A stretch of DNA of 41,474 bases from Actinomycetota bacterium (GTDB lineage Bacteria > Actinomycetota > Acidimicrobiia > Acidimicrobiales > Ilumatobacteraceae), in contig JACQZZ010000012.1 in assembly GCA_016213625.1 (NCBI GenBank), forward strand, positions 1-41,474, read 5' to 3'. Both the position numbers and the translations under genes were made by a program. This document shows, piece after piece, positions 22,799 to 31,294 of the stretch; position 1 is the stretch's first letter, and each line of letters opens with the position of its first letter. Under the pieces are notes generated by a model. It did not search any database and was not told the DNA's origin. It saw nothing but the letters and a program-made list of their open reading frames with translations.

Positions 22799-24472
22799 AT
22801 GACGCCGGCCGATGTCCAGGTCACCTTCTGTGCCACCTTGGTCGACCAGTGGATCGCCATGGGCATGCGCCACGCCGTGGTCGCGCCCGGGTCGCGCAGC
22901 ACGCCCATGGCGCTCGCGTTGGCGGCGCGCGACGACCTCGAGATGCTGGTGGTCCACGACGAACGCAGCGCCGCGTTCATCGCGCTGGGTATCGGTCTCA
23001 GCACCGGAGTGCCGGCAGCCCTGCTCTGCACCAGCGGCACCGCAGCCACGCACTTCCACGCGGCCGTCGTCGAGGCCGATCTGTCGGGTGTGCCGATGCT
23101 GGTGCTCACCGCCGATCGCCCACCGGAACTGCAGGGCATCGGTGCCCCGCAGACCATCGACCAGATCGAGCTCTACGGCGACACGGTGCGTCTCTTCATC
23201 GATGCCGATGTGCCCGACGAGTCCAGTGCTCATGTGTGGCGCGATCTCGCGGTCGACAGCTGGCTCGCCGCAGCCGGTGTCGACTCCGGGCCGGTGCATC
23301 TGAACCTGCCGTTCCGCGAGCCGTTGGTCGGCGAAGCGGGCGAGCTCCCGCCGGTGGACGACCACCACGTGGGCGACGACCCGTTCAACGACGAGGTGTG
23401 GTTCATGACCCGCCTCTCCATGGAGGAACTGGCCGCGATGGTGCACCACCCCCGCGGACTCATCGTGGCCGGCCGCGGCGTCGACGATCCGGAAGCGGTG
23501 TCGTCATTGGCCCGCACGCTCGGCTGGCCGGTGCTCGCCGATCCGCGTTCGGGGTGTCGTCATCTCGCCGAGGCCGTGTGCGCATTCGACGCCATCGTGC
23601 GCCACGCGCCGTTCGCCGCCGCTCACGTGCCGCAGGTGGTGCTGCACCTGGGTGAACCGCCCGCCTCGAAGGTGCTCGGTCAATGGCTGCAGGCGTCCGG
23701 CGCGTTGCACGTGCAGGTGCACGCGCAGGGCCGCACGCTGGATCCGCTGGGCATCATCACCGAGCGGGTGTACGGCGTGGTGTCCACGGTGTGCGAAGCC
23801 GTGGAACCGCTGGTCGGTGGCATGGTCGACCCCGGATGGTCGCAGTCGTGGGGCGCCGCCGAGCGGGCAGCGCAGGAGGCCATCGCGGCAGTGCTCGGTG
23901 ACGAGCTGTCCGAACCTGCAGCGGCCCGCGTGGTCGGCGCCGCGGCGGCGCAGGTCGTGCTGTCGTCCAGCATGCCGGTGCGCGACGTCGAGTGGTTCGG
24001 CGCGGCGACCAACGCGGTCGTCCACTCGAATCGGGGTGCCAATGGCATCGACGGGGTCATCGCCACGGCCATCGGCGTCGCGGCCGGTACGGGCGAGCCG
24101 ACGGTGGTGTTGTTGGGCGACGTGGCGTTCTGTCACGACCAGTCGTCGCTCACCGCGTTGGCGGCGCGGCAACTCCCGCTCACCATCGTCGTGGTCGACA
24201 ACGACGGTGGTGGCATCTTCTCGTTCCTGCCGCAACGCAGCTCGCTCAGTACCGAGCGCTTCGAGCAGCTGTTCGGCACGCCTCACGGCACCGACATCGT
24301 CGCGCTGGCCAGGGCCCACGGACTGGGAGCCCGCACGGTGGAGTCCGCCGACGACCTGCGCGCCGCGCTCACCGACCGCGAGGCCACGGTGGTGCGGGTG
24401 CCGAGCGACCGCGACCACAACGTGGCGGTGCACGACGCGTTGCACGCGGCGGTTGCCGCCGCGCTGAGCTGA
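22799..24472 (+). CDS. menD: SEPHCHC synthase (MenD)
   Basis: A 557-residue thiamine-diphosphate enzyme that joins 2-oxoglutarate to isochorismate, the first committed step of menaquinone synthesis. N-terminal landmarks are VVAPGSRSTPMALAL, VVHDERSAAFIALGIG (catalytic Glu in HDERSA), CTSGTAATHFHAAVVEA and TADRPPELQGIGAPQTIDQ, all specific to MenD. The C-terminal cofactor domain has SNRGANGIDGVIATAIG and the GDVAFCHD to VVDNDGGGIFSFLPQ segment (GDG-N like motif). The length is normal. ATG 22799 was chosen over GTG 22790. It is divergent from the frnE-menH pair and convergent with the unknown gene at 24501. Confidence 0.97.
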   Translation: MTPADVQVTFCATLVDQWIAMGMRHAVVAPGSRSTPMALALAARDDLEMLVVHDERSAAFIALGIGLSTGVPAALLCTSGTAATHFHAAVVEADLSGVPMLVLTADRPPELQGIGAPQTIDQIELYGDTVRLFIDADVPDESSAHVWRDLAVDSWLAAAGVDSGPVHLNLPFREPLVGEAGELPPVDDHHVGDDPFNDEVWFMTRLSMEELAAMVHHPRGLIVAGRGVDDPEAVSSLARTLGWPVLADPRSGCRHLAEAVCAFDAIVRHAPFAAAHVPQVVLHLGEPPASKVLGQWLQASGALHVQVHAQGRTLDPLGIITERVYGVVSTVCEAVEPLVGGMVDPGWSQSWGAAERAAQEAIAAVLGDELSEPAAARVVGAAAAQVVLSSSMPVRDVEWFGAATNAVVHSNRGANGIDGVIATAIGVAAGTGEPTVVLLGDVAFCHDQSSLTALAARQLPLTIVVVDNDGGGIFSFLPQRSSLSTERFEQLFGTPHGTDIVALARAHGLGARTVESADDLRAALTDREATVVRVPSDRDHNVAVHDALHAAVAAALS

Positions 24473-24500
24473 CTCCAGCCGTCGCTCGTCCGGGAGCCGG

Positions 24501-25055
24501 TCAGGACTCGGGGGTCGCCAGGCGGTGCCGCACCATGCGGGCGAAGCGGCGACGGCGAACGCGCCACCAGCGCGGCGCCTGGCGGGCGAAGGCCTCGACC
24601 ACCAGCGGCAGGAGCGCCACCGTCCACATCCGCAGCGGCGTGGGATGCGCGGTCTCCAACCGATCGCGAATGCTGTCGAGCCGACCCAGGTCGACCGTGG
24701 TGGCGGCATCGGCGAGCCACTCCGGCTGGATGCGCAGCGCCGTGCACGCCTCGGAGCGGATCTCGACCGGCACCGTGGCGAGCAGAGCGAACGAACCCAA
24801 CGCGACGCAGAAGACACCCAGATCGCCGAGTTCGGCCACCACGTCACCCGGACGATGACCGGCGGCGACCCGGCCGGCTGCCGCTGAGGCCCAGGCCAGC
24901 GGCGTCGCAGGGTCCTGCGGGCGGGAGCGGCGCAGCTTGGCGGCGGACACCATGCGCCGCACCTCGACCAGCCCGAACTCGTCGGCCACGAGTGACTCGA
25001 AGCGGACGTGCATCCTGGACACGGCCAGGTGGCTGGAGCGATCCCCTCTCGTCAT
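24501..25055 (-). CDS. Hypothetical protein next to menF
   Basis: A 184-residue protein of no family known to me. It is rich in Arg and Ala, with one hydrophobic stretch (LGDLGVFCVALGSFALLATV region) and a second (WTVALLPLVVEAF), then a strongly basic tail (RWWRVRRRRFARMVRHR). The start is uncertain: GTG 25079, ATG 25055 and ATG 25013 are all possible and none has a good ribosome-binding site. It lies 53 nt or more downstream of menF on the same strand and could be the last gene of a menG-menF transcript. Codon third-position GC resembles its neighbours, so it is probably coding. Confidence 0.6.
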   Translation of the reverse strand: MTRGDRSSHLAVSRMHVRFESLVADEFGLVEVRRMVSAAKLRRSRPQDPATPLAWASAAAGRVAAGHRPGDVVAELGDLGVFCVALGSFALLATVPVEIRSEACTALRIQPEWLADAATTVDLGRLDSIRDRLETAHPTPLRMWTVALLPLVVEAFARQAPRWWRVRRRRFARMVRHRLATPES

Positions 25056-25131
25056 CCGACGAGACTGTCGCGAAATCACGCGGGTTTCCAGTCCGACATG
25101 CAGAATTCACGGTGACGGCCGCGGAGGGTGT

Positions 25132-26307
25132 TCAGGGCCTCACGATGGCGGCCAACATGGCCTGCAACTTGGCCTGGGTCTCGGCCAGCTCACTCAGTGG
25201 GTCGCTGTCGGCGACGATGCCGCCGCCGGCCACCAACCGGGCGGTGCGGCCGTCGACGGACAGCTCGGCGCAGCGAATGGCCACCGCCCACGTGCCGTCG
25301 CCCGCAGCGTCGACCCACCCCACGGCGCCGCCGTAGCGGCCACGGGTGAAGCCCTCAGTGCGGGCGATGAGCGCCAGCGCCTCCGCCCGCGGGAAGCCGC
25401 CGAGTGCCGGTGTGGGCGACAACGCCGTGACCAGTTCCAGCACGTTGGGGCGCGGGTCGCTGAGGTGACCCTCCATCGCGGTACCCAGGTGCTGCACGTT
25501 GGCGACGGTGACGATGCTGGGTTCGGGTTCCCAGTCGAGGTAGCTGCACCAGGGGAGCAGGGTGTCGTGGATCATGTCGATGACGACGCGGTGTTCGATC
25601 TGGTTCTTCTCGCTCGCCAGCAGTTCGGTGGCGGCCAGCCGATCGGTGTCGGGGTCGCCCGTGCGCGGCGTGGTGCCGGCCAGCGGATGGGAGCGCACCT
25701 CGCTGCCGCGAACCTCCACCAGCAGTTCGGGCGACGCGCCGATGAACCCGTCGACCGAGTATCGGTGGCTTCGCCCGAACATGGCCTTCAGACGCAGCAG
25801 CACCGCATGCACGTCGATGGGTTCAGGGCTGGCGACCAACACCTCGCGCGCGATGACGGCCTTGGTGAGTTCGCCCGCTCGCACCGCGTCGCGAGCCGTG
25901 GCGACGGCCGACAGGTACCGGTCGACCGGGGTGAGCGGTCGCACCGTGAACTCCTGTGCGCGCGGCGCGGGCCGAGTGCCGGCGATGAGCGGCTGGTCGG
26001 CGCCGTCGATGCGCGTGACCCACCGTCGGCCGTCGGCGGCCTTGCCGACCACGACTGCGGGGATGACCAGTTCACACGGCGTGCCCGGCTCGAACGGCAC
26101 CACGCCGATGGCGATCGGCTGGACGCCGCCCACGTCGTCGACGTGTTCGATGCCCGCCAGTGTGGCCTCCACGTCGGAGAGCGGCACTCGCGCCGCGACG
26201 CCCCTGCCGGCGATGCCGACGCCGTCGCGGACGAAGAGGTACCCGTCGCCACGGGCGACGTCGTTGAGATCGATGTCGTCGGCGAGCGGGGTGGTGTGGG
26301 CGCGCAT
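25132..26307 (-). CDS. menF: Isochorismate synthase (MenF)
   Basis: A 391-residue chorismate-binding enzyme that converts chorismate to isochorismate, the entry to menaquinone. Conserved blocks are KAVIAREVLV, HPLAGTTPRTGD, SEKNQIEHRVVIDMIHD, VQHLGTAMEGHL, LSPTPALGGFPR and GRYGGAVGWVDAAG, with the closing VAGGGIVADSDPLSELAET. Salicylate or siderophore isochorismate synthases share these, but the adjacent men genes favour MenF. Its ATG overlaps the stop of menG by one base (TGATG on the minus strand), so the two are coupled. Confidence 0.95.
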   Translation of the reverse strand: MRAHTTPLADDIDLNDVARGDGYLFVRDGVGIAGRGVAARVPLSDVEATLAGIEHVDDVGGVQPIAIGVVPFEPGTPCELVIPAVVVGKAADGRRWVTRIDGADQPLIAGTRPAPRAQEFTVRPLTPVDRYLSAVATARDAVRAGELTKAVIAREVLVASPEPIDVHAVLLRLKAMFGRSHRYSVDGFIGASPELLVEVRGSEVRSHPLAGTTPRTGDPDTDRLAATELLASEKNQIEHRVVIDMIHDTLLPWCSYLDWEPEPSIVTVANVQHLGTAMEGHLSDPRPNVLELVTALSPTPALGGFPRAEALALIARTEGFTRGRYGGAVGWVDAAGDGTWAVAIRCAELSVDGRTARLVAGGGIVADSDPLSELAETQAKLQAMLAAIVRP

Positions 26308-27014
26308 CAGGAACGCCGGGTGCCGACCATCAACTGCGTGAGGCCACCCGACAGTTGCTGGTGGGTGGCGTCGGTGAACCCGGCGTCACGGAGCATGGCG
26401 ACCATCGCGTCGCGTGAGGGCAGGTACGCGACGCTCTTCGGGAGGTAGCGATAGGCGGCGCCGTCGCTGAGCATCGCCCCGATCTTGGGCACCACCTTGC
26501 CGAAGTAGATGTTGTTGCCCCAACGGATGACCCGGTTGTGCGGCACGCCCACGTCGAGCAGGGCGATGCGGCCACCGGGCCGCACCACGCGGGCGAGCTC
26601 GGCGAAGAACGCCGGCAGCTCGAGCAGATTGCGCAGCGCGAAACCGCACGTGGCGCCGTCGACCGAACCGTCGGGGAGGGGCAGTCGCAGGATGTCGGCC
26701 TGCACGCGAGGGCTCCCGCTGCGGTCGGCGGCGAGCATGCCGTAGCTGAGGTCGAACGAAATGGGCCGGATGCCCGCCTTCGACAGGTCGATGCACAGGT
26801 CGCCCGTGCCGGATGCGAGGTCGATGACGGTGCTGCCCGCCGGGAGCGCCAGACGTTTCACGGCCTTCTTGCGCCAACGGACGTCGAGCCGGAACGTCAT
26901 GATGCGGTTCACCATGTCGTAGCGCGGCGCGATCGCGTCGAACATCTGTCGGACGGCCTGCACCTTCTCGTCGCCCTCGGGCAGTTGCTCGGTGTCCCAG
27001 CTGCGTTCGGCCAT
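26307..27014 (-). CDS. menG: Demethylmenaquinone methyltransferase (MenG/UbiE)
   Basis: A 235-residue class I SAM-dependent methyltransferase that performs the last step of menaquinone synthesis. The N-terminal VRQMFDAIAPRYDMVNRIMTF is the UbiE/COQ5 signature, the SAM motif is VIDLASGTGD (~63-72), and the second signature region is ALRNLLELPAFFAELARVVRPGG. The open frame extends 400 residues upstream in antisense to the amidase gene and was trimmed to ATG 27014. TAGCCT lies 7 nt before that ATG, and there is no ribosome-binding site, which suggests leaderless translation. It heads the menG-menF transcript. Confidence 0.95.
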   Translation of the reverse strand: MAERSWDTEQLPEGDEKVQAVRQMFDAIAPRYDMVNRIMTFRLDVRWRKKAVKRLALPAGSTVIDLASGTGDLCIDLSKAGIRPISFDLSYGMLAADRSGSPRVQADILRLPLPDGSVDGATCGFALRNLLELPAFFAELARVVRPGGRIALLDVGVPHNRVIRWGNNIYFGKVVPKIGAMLSDGAAYRYLPKSVAYLPSRDAMVAMLRDAGFTDATHQQLSGGLTQLMVGTRRS

Positions 27015-27027
27015 CCCGGGCAGGCTA
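27015..27027 (-). promoter_or_regulatory. Leaderless-type -10 of menG
   Basis: TAGCCT (27027-27022, minus) ends 7 nt before ATG 27014. The same hexamer at the same distance precedes menE. Confidence 0.5.
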
Positions 27028-27108
27028 CTGCCGGACCGGGTCGGCGGCATCGGTGTGCCGGTACGGACAGTGCAGGGCTGTGGCGCCCGGTTGTGACACC
27101 ATCTCCCG

Positions 27109-28515
27109 ATGAGCTCTGAACTGTGGCGCAAGGGTGCACTCGAACTGGCCGGCATGATCGCTCGCAAGGAGGTGAGCAGCCGCGAGGTGGTGCAAGCGCA
27201 CCTCGATCGCATCGAAGCGGTGAACCCCAAGCTGAACGCGGTGGTGCGACGGTTGGACGAGTCGGCGCTCGCCGCGGCCGATGCCGCCGACCGGGCCGTT
27301 GCCAATGGGTCGTCGCTCGGCCCGTTGCACGGTGTGCCGGTGACGGTGAAGGAGAACATCGACCTCGCGGGGACGCCCACCACGCAGGCCGTGCCGGCGC
27401 TGGCCGATGCCGTGGCGCCCATCGACGCACCCCTGGTCGACCGGGCGCGCACCGCCGGTGCCATTCCCATCGGTCGCACCAACCTCCCCGACTTCGGCCT
27501 CCGTGTCACCACCGAGAGCTCGCTGCACGGCGACACCCACAACCCGTGGCACCCCACGCGCACCGCCGGCGGGTCCAGCGGTGGCGAGGGATCGGCGCTC
27601 GCGGCGGGCATGAGCCCGCTCGGATTCGGCAACGACATCGGCGGGTCGCTGCGCAACCCGGCCACGTGCTGCGGCATCACCTCCATCAAACCCACCACCG
27701 GCGTGGTGCCCTCGGCCACGGTCATCCCGCCCGAGGACGGTGGCATCGCCGGCCAGCTCATGCTCACCGACGGGCCGATGGCGCGCCACGTCGTCGATCT
27801 GCGTGCGGGGCTGCTCGCTATTGCCGGCGCGCACGATCGCGACGTGAACGCCCTGCCCGTCTCGCTCGTCGATCGCACCGAGGGCCGAGCGCTGCGGGTG
27901 GCCGTGCTCGCGGATCCCCCCGGTGGGAGCACGCATCCCGAGATCGTCGCGGCCATCACCGCCGCGGGTGATGCGCTCGCCGACTGGGGCGCGCAGGTGG
28001 AGGTGGCCGCGCCGCCGTCGTTCGAGCGCTCGCTCGAGCTGTGGTCGCTCATCCTCATCCACGAGATCCGAGCCAACCTGCCGCTGCTCGAGCTGGTGAT
28101 GGGCGATGCGGGCCGCGAGTTCCTCGGCTTCGCCGACGAGGTGTTCCCCCAGGTCGACGTCAGCGAGTTGATGCACGGCTTCGTCGACCGCAATCGGGTG
28201 GCACGCGAATGGCACACGTTCCTCACCGACTACGACGTGCTGCTGATACCCACCTGGGCGCAGCCACCCTTCGAGTTGGGCTTCGACGTCGCCTCGGTCG
28301 ACAACGCCCGGGCCGTGCTCGAGATGCTGCGCCCGGTGCTGCCGGGCAACGTGCTCGGTCTGCCCGCAGCGGTGGTGCCCGTGGGCATGGCGGGTGGCAT
28401 GCCGGTGGGTGCCCAGGTGATGGGTCGCCGCTTCGCCGACCTCACCTGCCTCCGCGCCGCCGAGCAGCTGGAAGACCACTTCGGCACCATCACCCCCATC
28501 GACCCGGTCTGGTGA
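27109..28515 (+). CDS. Amidase signature family hydrolase
   Basis: A 468-residue amidase with the Ser-cisSer-Lys triad: Lys81 (VTVKENIDL), Ser156 (GGSSGGEGSALA) and Ser180 (DIGGSLRNPA). The spacing (75 and 24 residues) equals that of FAAH. It hydrolyses a carboxamide. It is not GatA by context, since no gatB or gatC is present, and the C-terminal half lacks the features of GatA as far as I can judge. The ATG is preceded by CACCAT at 6 nt, which could be a leaderless -10. It is followed by a long hairpin and is convergent with an acyl-CoA synthetase. The substrate is unknown. Confidence 0.93.
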   Translation: MSSELWRKGALELAGMIARKEVSSREVVQAHLDRIEAVNPKLNAVVRRLDESALAAADAADRAVANGSSLGPLHGVPVTVKENIDLAGTPTTQAVPALADAVAPIDAPLVDRARTAGAIPIGRTNLPDFGLRVTTESSLHGDTHNPWHPTRTAGGSSGGEGSALAAGMSPLGFGNDIGGSLRNPATCCGITSIKPTTGVVPSATVIPPEDGGIAGQLMLTDGPMARHVVDLRAGLLAIAGAHDRDVNALPVSLVDRTEGRALRVAVLADPPGGSTHPEIVAAITAAGDALADWGAQVEVAAPPSFERSLELWSLILIHEIRANLPLLELVMGDAGREFLGFADEVFPQVDVSELMHGFVDRNRVAREWHTFLTDYDVLLIPTWAQPPFELGFDVASVDNARAVLEMLRPVLPGNVLGLPAAVVPVGMAGGMPVGAQVMGRRFADLTCLRAAEQLEDHFGTITPIDPVW

Positions 28516-28533
28516 CCCCCGGCCAGGCGAGCG

Positions 28534-28584
28534 CATCGCAGCCACCGATCCACTCGCTGGCTGAGTGGATCCGTGCCTGCGATG
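28534..28584. terminator. Long hairpin between convergent amidase and acyl-CoA synthetase genes
   Basis: The 22-nt arms 28534-28555 and 28563-28584 match at 20 of 22 positions around a 7-nt loop. The inner 9 bp (GATCCACTC) and outer 8 bp (CATCGCAG) are perfect. It starts 18 nt after the amidase stop and ends 13 nt before the other stop. Neither side has a T-run. A bidirectional terminator is the likely role. Confidence 0.65.
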
Positions 28585-28597
28585 GGTCGCGGGTGGC

Positions 28598-30217
28598 TCA
28601 GGCGTCGGCGGCGGTTTGCTTGGCCCAGCGGTAGTCGGCCTTGCCGCTCGGTGAGCGCACGATCTCGGGCACGAACACGAACGCCTTGGGCAGCTTGTAG
28701 CGGGCGATGTGGCGTTCGGCCTCGGCACGCAGGTCGGCCTCGGTGACCGTGTAGCCCTCGCGCACGCGTACGACGGCCACGACCTCGTTGCCCCAGCGCT
28801 CGCTGGGCCGTCCGGCCACCACGCAGTCGTAGACCCCCGGGTGCGCCTTCACGGCCGCCTCCACCTCTTCGGCGAAGATCTTCTCTCCGCCCGAGTTGAT
28901 GGTGACCGAGTCGCGGCCGTGCAGTTCGATGACGCCGTCGACGCGCAGTCGGGCGCGGTCGCCCGGCACCGCGTACCGCGTGCCGGCCACCACCGGATAC
29001 GTGCGCCCGGTCTTCACCGGATCGCCCAGGTAGCCGAGCGCGAGGTTGCCGCTCTTGGCCAACCAGCCGATCTCAGGGTCGCCGGCATCGAGTTCGCGGG
29101 TGAGGTCGTCGCTGAGCACATGGTTGCCGGGGCTGATGGGGAACGTGCCGGTGGTGGCACCGCCGCCCGCCGACACGTGCGACAGTTGGCCGCCCGCCTC
29201 CGAGGAACCGAGGCCGTCGACGATCATCAGCGTCGGGAGATGCTGCAGGAACTCCTCCTTGAGGTTGGCGCTGAGTGGTGCACCGCCCGACAGCAGGACA
29301 GTGAGGCTGGACAGGTCGTACCCACCCTTCGCCAGCCGGTCGAGCAGCGGGCGACCGAACGCATCGCCGACGATGAGGAGGAAGTTGAGCTGTTCGCGTT
29401 CGATGAGGCCCCAGATGTCGTCGGGGTCGAGTCGCTCGGGAACGCTCTGCACGAACACGGTGCCGCCGGTGTTCCACGTGCGGAAGCTCATCCAGTGACC
29501 CGCGCCGTGCATGAACGGGGGAGCGAGCAGTGCCTTCAGGCCGCCCGTGGCCTCGGCGATGACGCCCTCCATCGTGGGCGCGGCGCTGCCGCCGAAGCAC
29601 TCGACGTTGGCGTCGCCGTTGCGCCACAGCACGCCCTTGGGCATTCCCGTGGTGCCGCCGGTGTAGAGGATGTACAGATCGTCGGGGCTCCACTGCACGG
29701 CTGGCTTGTCGGCCGACGCGGCGGCCAGCGCGTCCTCGTACCAGACGGCGCCGGGGAGCAACGCGTTGCCGCTCTCGTCGGGCACCTGCAGGATGACCCG
29801 CAGGTTCGGCAGATCGGGGAGCACCTCGGCGAGCGTGGGTGCGAACTGGCTGTGCACCACGACGGCCGATGCGTTCGAGTCGGTGAGCAGATAGCGGAGC
29901 TCCTCGGCCACGTAGCGGTAGTTCACGTTGAACGGCGCGACGCGGGCCTTGAACGACCCGAGCATGGCCTCGAGGTACTCGTTGCCGTTGTGCAGGTAGA
30001 TGGCCAGGTGGTCCTGGCCGCTCTGGTGACCCTCGAGGTGCTCGCGCTCGGTGTGGCAGCCGAGGCCGGCACCGAGGAGATGGTTCGCCAAACGGCGAGT
30101 GCGGTCGGTGACGTCGTGCCAGGTGAGCCGCTTCTCGCGGAACACCAGGCACACCTCGTCGGGTCGGGTCGCGGCGATGGCCTCATGGACATCGGCCACC
30201 GAGAACTGTGCCGTCAT
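28598..30217 (-). CDS. Acyl-CoA synthetase (FadD-like, AMP-forming)
   Basis: A 539-residue ANL-family ligase that activates a carboxylic acid to its CoA thioester through an acyl-adenylate. The P-loop is YILYTGGTTGMPKG, followed by GLGSSEAGG (A5 region), DRARLRVDGVIELHGRDS and INSGGEKIFAEEVE (hinge), and the catalytic Lys in RSPSGKADYRWAK. FadD-like proteins in actinobacteria act on fatty acids or sterol-derived acids; the real substrate is unknown. TAGGTT lies 8 nt before the ATG. The gene is divergent from the LLM oxidoreductase and alone on its transcript. Confidence 0.92.
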   Translation of the reverse strand: MTAQFSVADVHEAIAATRPDEVCLVFREKRLTWHDVTDRTRRLANHLLGAGLGCHTEREHLEGHQSGQDHLAIYLHNGNEYLEAMLGSFKARVAPFNVNYRYVAEELRYLLTDSNASAVVVHSQFAPTLAEVLPDLPNLRVILQVPDESGNALLPGAVWYEDALAAASADKPAVQWSPDDLYILYTGGTTGMPKGVLWRNGDANVECFGGSAAPTMEGVIAEATGGLKALLAPPFMHGAGHWMSFRTWNTGGTVFVQSVPERLDPDDIWGLIEREQLNFLLIVGDAFGRPLLDRLAKGGYDLSSLTVLLSGGAPLSANLKEEFLQHLPTLMIVDGLGSSEAGGQLSHVSAGGGATTGTFPISPGNHVLSDDLTRELDAGDPEIGWLAKSGNLALGYLGDPVKTGRTYPVVAGTRYAVPGDRARLRVDGVIELHGRDSVTINSGGEKIFAEEVEAAVKAHPGVYDCVVAGRPSERWGNEVVAVVRVREGYTVTEADLRAEAERHIARYKLPKAFVFVPEIVRSPSGKADYRWAKQTAADA

Positions 30218-30231
30218 GGGCGGGAAACCTA
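30218..30231 (-). promoter_or_regulatory. Leaderless-type -10 of acyl-CoA synthetase gene
   Basis: TAGGTT (30231-30226, minus) fits TANNNT and ends 8 nt before ATG 30217. Confidence 0.45.
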
Positions 30232-30280
30232 GTCACCGGTGTGTCATCGGTCACCATCGGGCCAGTGGGAACGCTGCGTG

Positions 30281-30292
30281 TACAGTCCGGCC
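30281..30292 (+). promoter_or_regulatory. Leaderless-type -10 of LLM oxidoreductase gene
   Basis: TACAGT (30281-30286) ends 6 nt before ATG 30293. It is the closest of these hexamers to a standard sigma-70 -10. Confidence 0.5.
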
Positions 30293-31294
30293 ATGAACAC
30301 TCCCGCCGGCCCCGCCACCGATACCCGCGACCTGTCGAAGAACGTCTTCGGTGTGTTCATGCCGCAGGGTTGGAAAATGGAGCTGTCGGGCATCGAGGGT
30401 GCGGCGGCGAAGTGGCAGACCGCGGTCGACGTCGCGGTGAAGGCGGAGGAGCTCGGCTTCGACTCCATCTGGCTCTACGACCACTTCCACAACGTGCCCC
30501 GTCCGGCGCACGAGGCGGTGTTCGAGTGCTGGACCACGATGGCCGCGATCAGCCAGCGCACCACCCGGGTTCGTCTCGGTCAGATGGTGGGATGCAACAG
30601 CTATCGCGAGCCGTCGGTGTTGGCCAAGATCACCAGCACGGTCGATGTCATCAGCGGCGGTCGCCTCGACTGGGGCATCGGTGCCGGCTGGTACGAACAC
30701 GAATACAAGGGCTATGGCTTCGAGTTCCCGCCGCCCCGGGACCGCATCGGCATGCTCCGCGAGAGCGTGCAGATCGTGAAGAGCATGTGGACCGAGGCCG
30801 ACACCACCTTCGACGGCAAGTACTACCAACTCCACGGCGCGCAGTGTGATCCCAAGCCGCTCCAGTCGCCGCACCCTCCCATCTGGATCGGCGGTGGCGG
30901 CGAACAACTCACGCTGCGCGTGGTGGCTCGCTTCGCCGACTGCAGCAACTTCGGCGGCAAGCCCGACGAGTGGGCGCGCAAGCGCGAGATCCTGAAGGGG
31001 CACTGCGCCGCAGTGGGCCGCGACGAGGACACCATCCGCAAGACGTGGTCGCCCGAGGTCTTCATCCGCAGCACCGAGGCCGAGATCGAAGCCGCCGGCA
31101 GCAAGAGCTTCTGGGGTGAGGCCCTCGAGAGCTGGCGCGACGGCAACCTGGTGGGCACGCCCGAGCAGGTGTGCGAGAAGATCCAGACCTACATCGACCT
31201 CGGGTGCACCGGGTTCATCCCGTGGTGCAGCGACTACCCGACCACTGAGAGCATGGAGCTGCTGGCCACCGAGGTCATCCCCAACTTCCGTTAG
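30293..31294 (+). CDS. LLM class oxidoreductase, probably F420-dependent
   Basis: A 333-residue TIM-barrel protein of the luciferase-like monooxygenase family. The run from RLGQMVGCNSYREPSVLAK through STVDVISGGRLDWGIGAGWYEHEYKGYG is characteristic of F420-dependent members in actinobacteria, which reduce or oxidise a substrate with coenzyme F420 rather than FMN. Later blocks are PPIWIGGGGEQLTLRVVARFADCSNF and GTPEQVCEKIQTYIDLGCTGFIPW. ATG 30293 is chosen; the open frame begins 18 codons earlier but lies in the promoter. Its stop codon overlaps the stop of the convergent DUF72 gene (TTAG shared). The substrate is unknown. Confidence 0.9.
   Translation: MNTPAGPATDTRDLSKNVFGVFMPQGWKMELSGIEGAAAKWQTAVDVAVKAEELGFDSIWLYDHFHNVPRPAHEAVFECWTTMAAISQRTTRVRLGQMVGCNSYREPSVLAKITSTVDVISGGRLDWGIGAGWYEHEYKGYGFEFPPPRDRIGMLRESVQIVKSMWTEADTTFDGKYYQLHGAQCDPKPLQSPHPPIWIGGGGEQLTLRVVARFADCSNFGGKPDEWARKREILKGHCAAVGRDEDTIRKTWSPEVFIRSTEAEIEAAGSKSFWGEALESWRDGNLVGTPEQVCEKIQTYIDLGCTGFIPWCSDYPTTESMELLATEVIPNFR

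Noticed and set aside
26307..28226. A 639-codon frame containing menG at its end.
   Set aside because: The first ~400 codons are antisense to the amidase and have no recognisable domain. menG starts normally at 27014.
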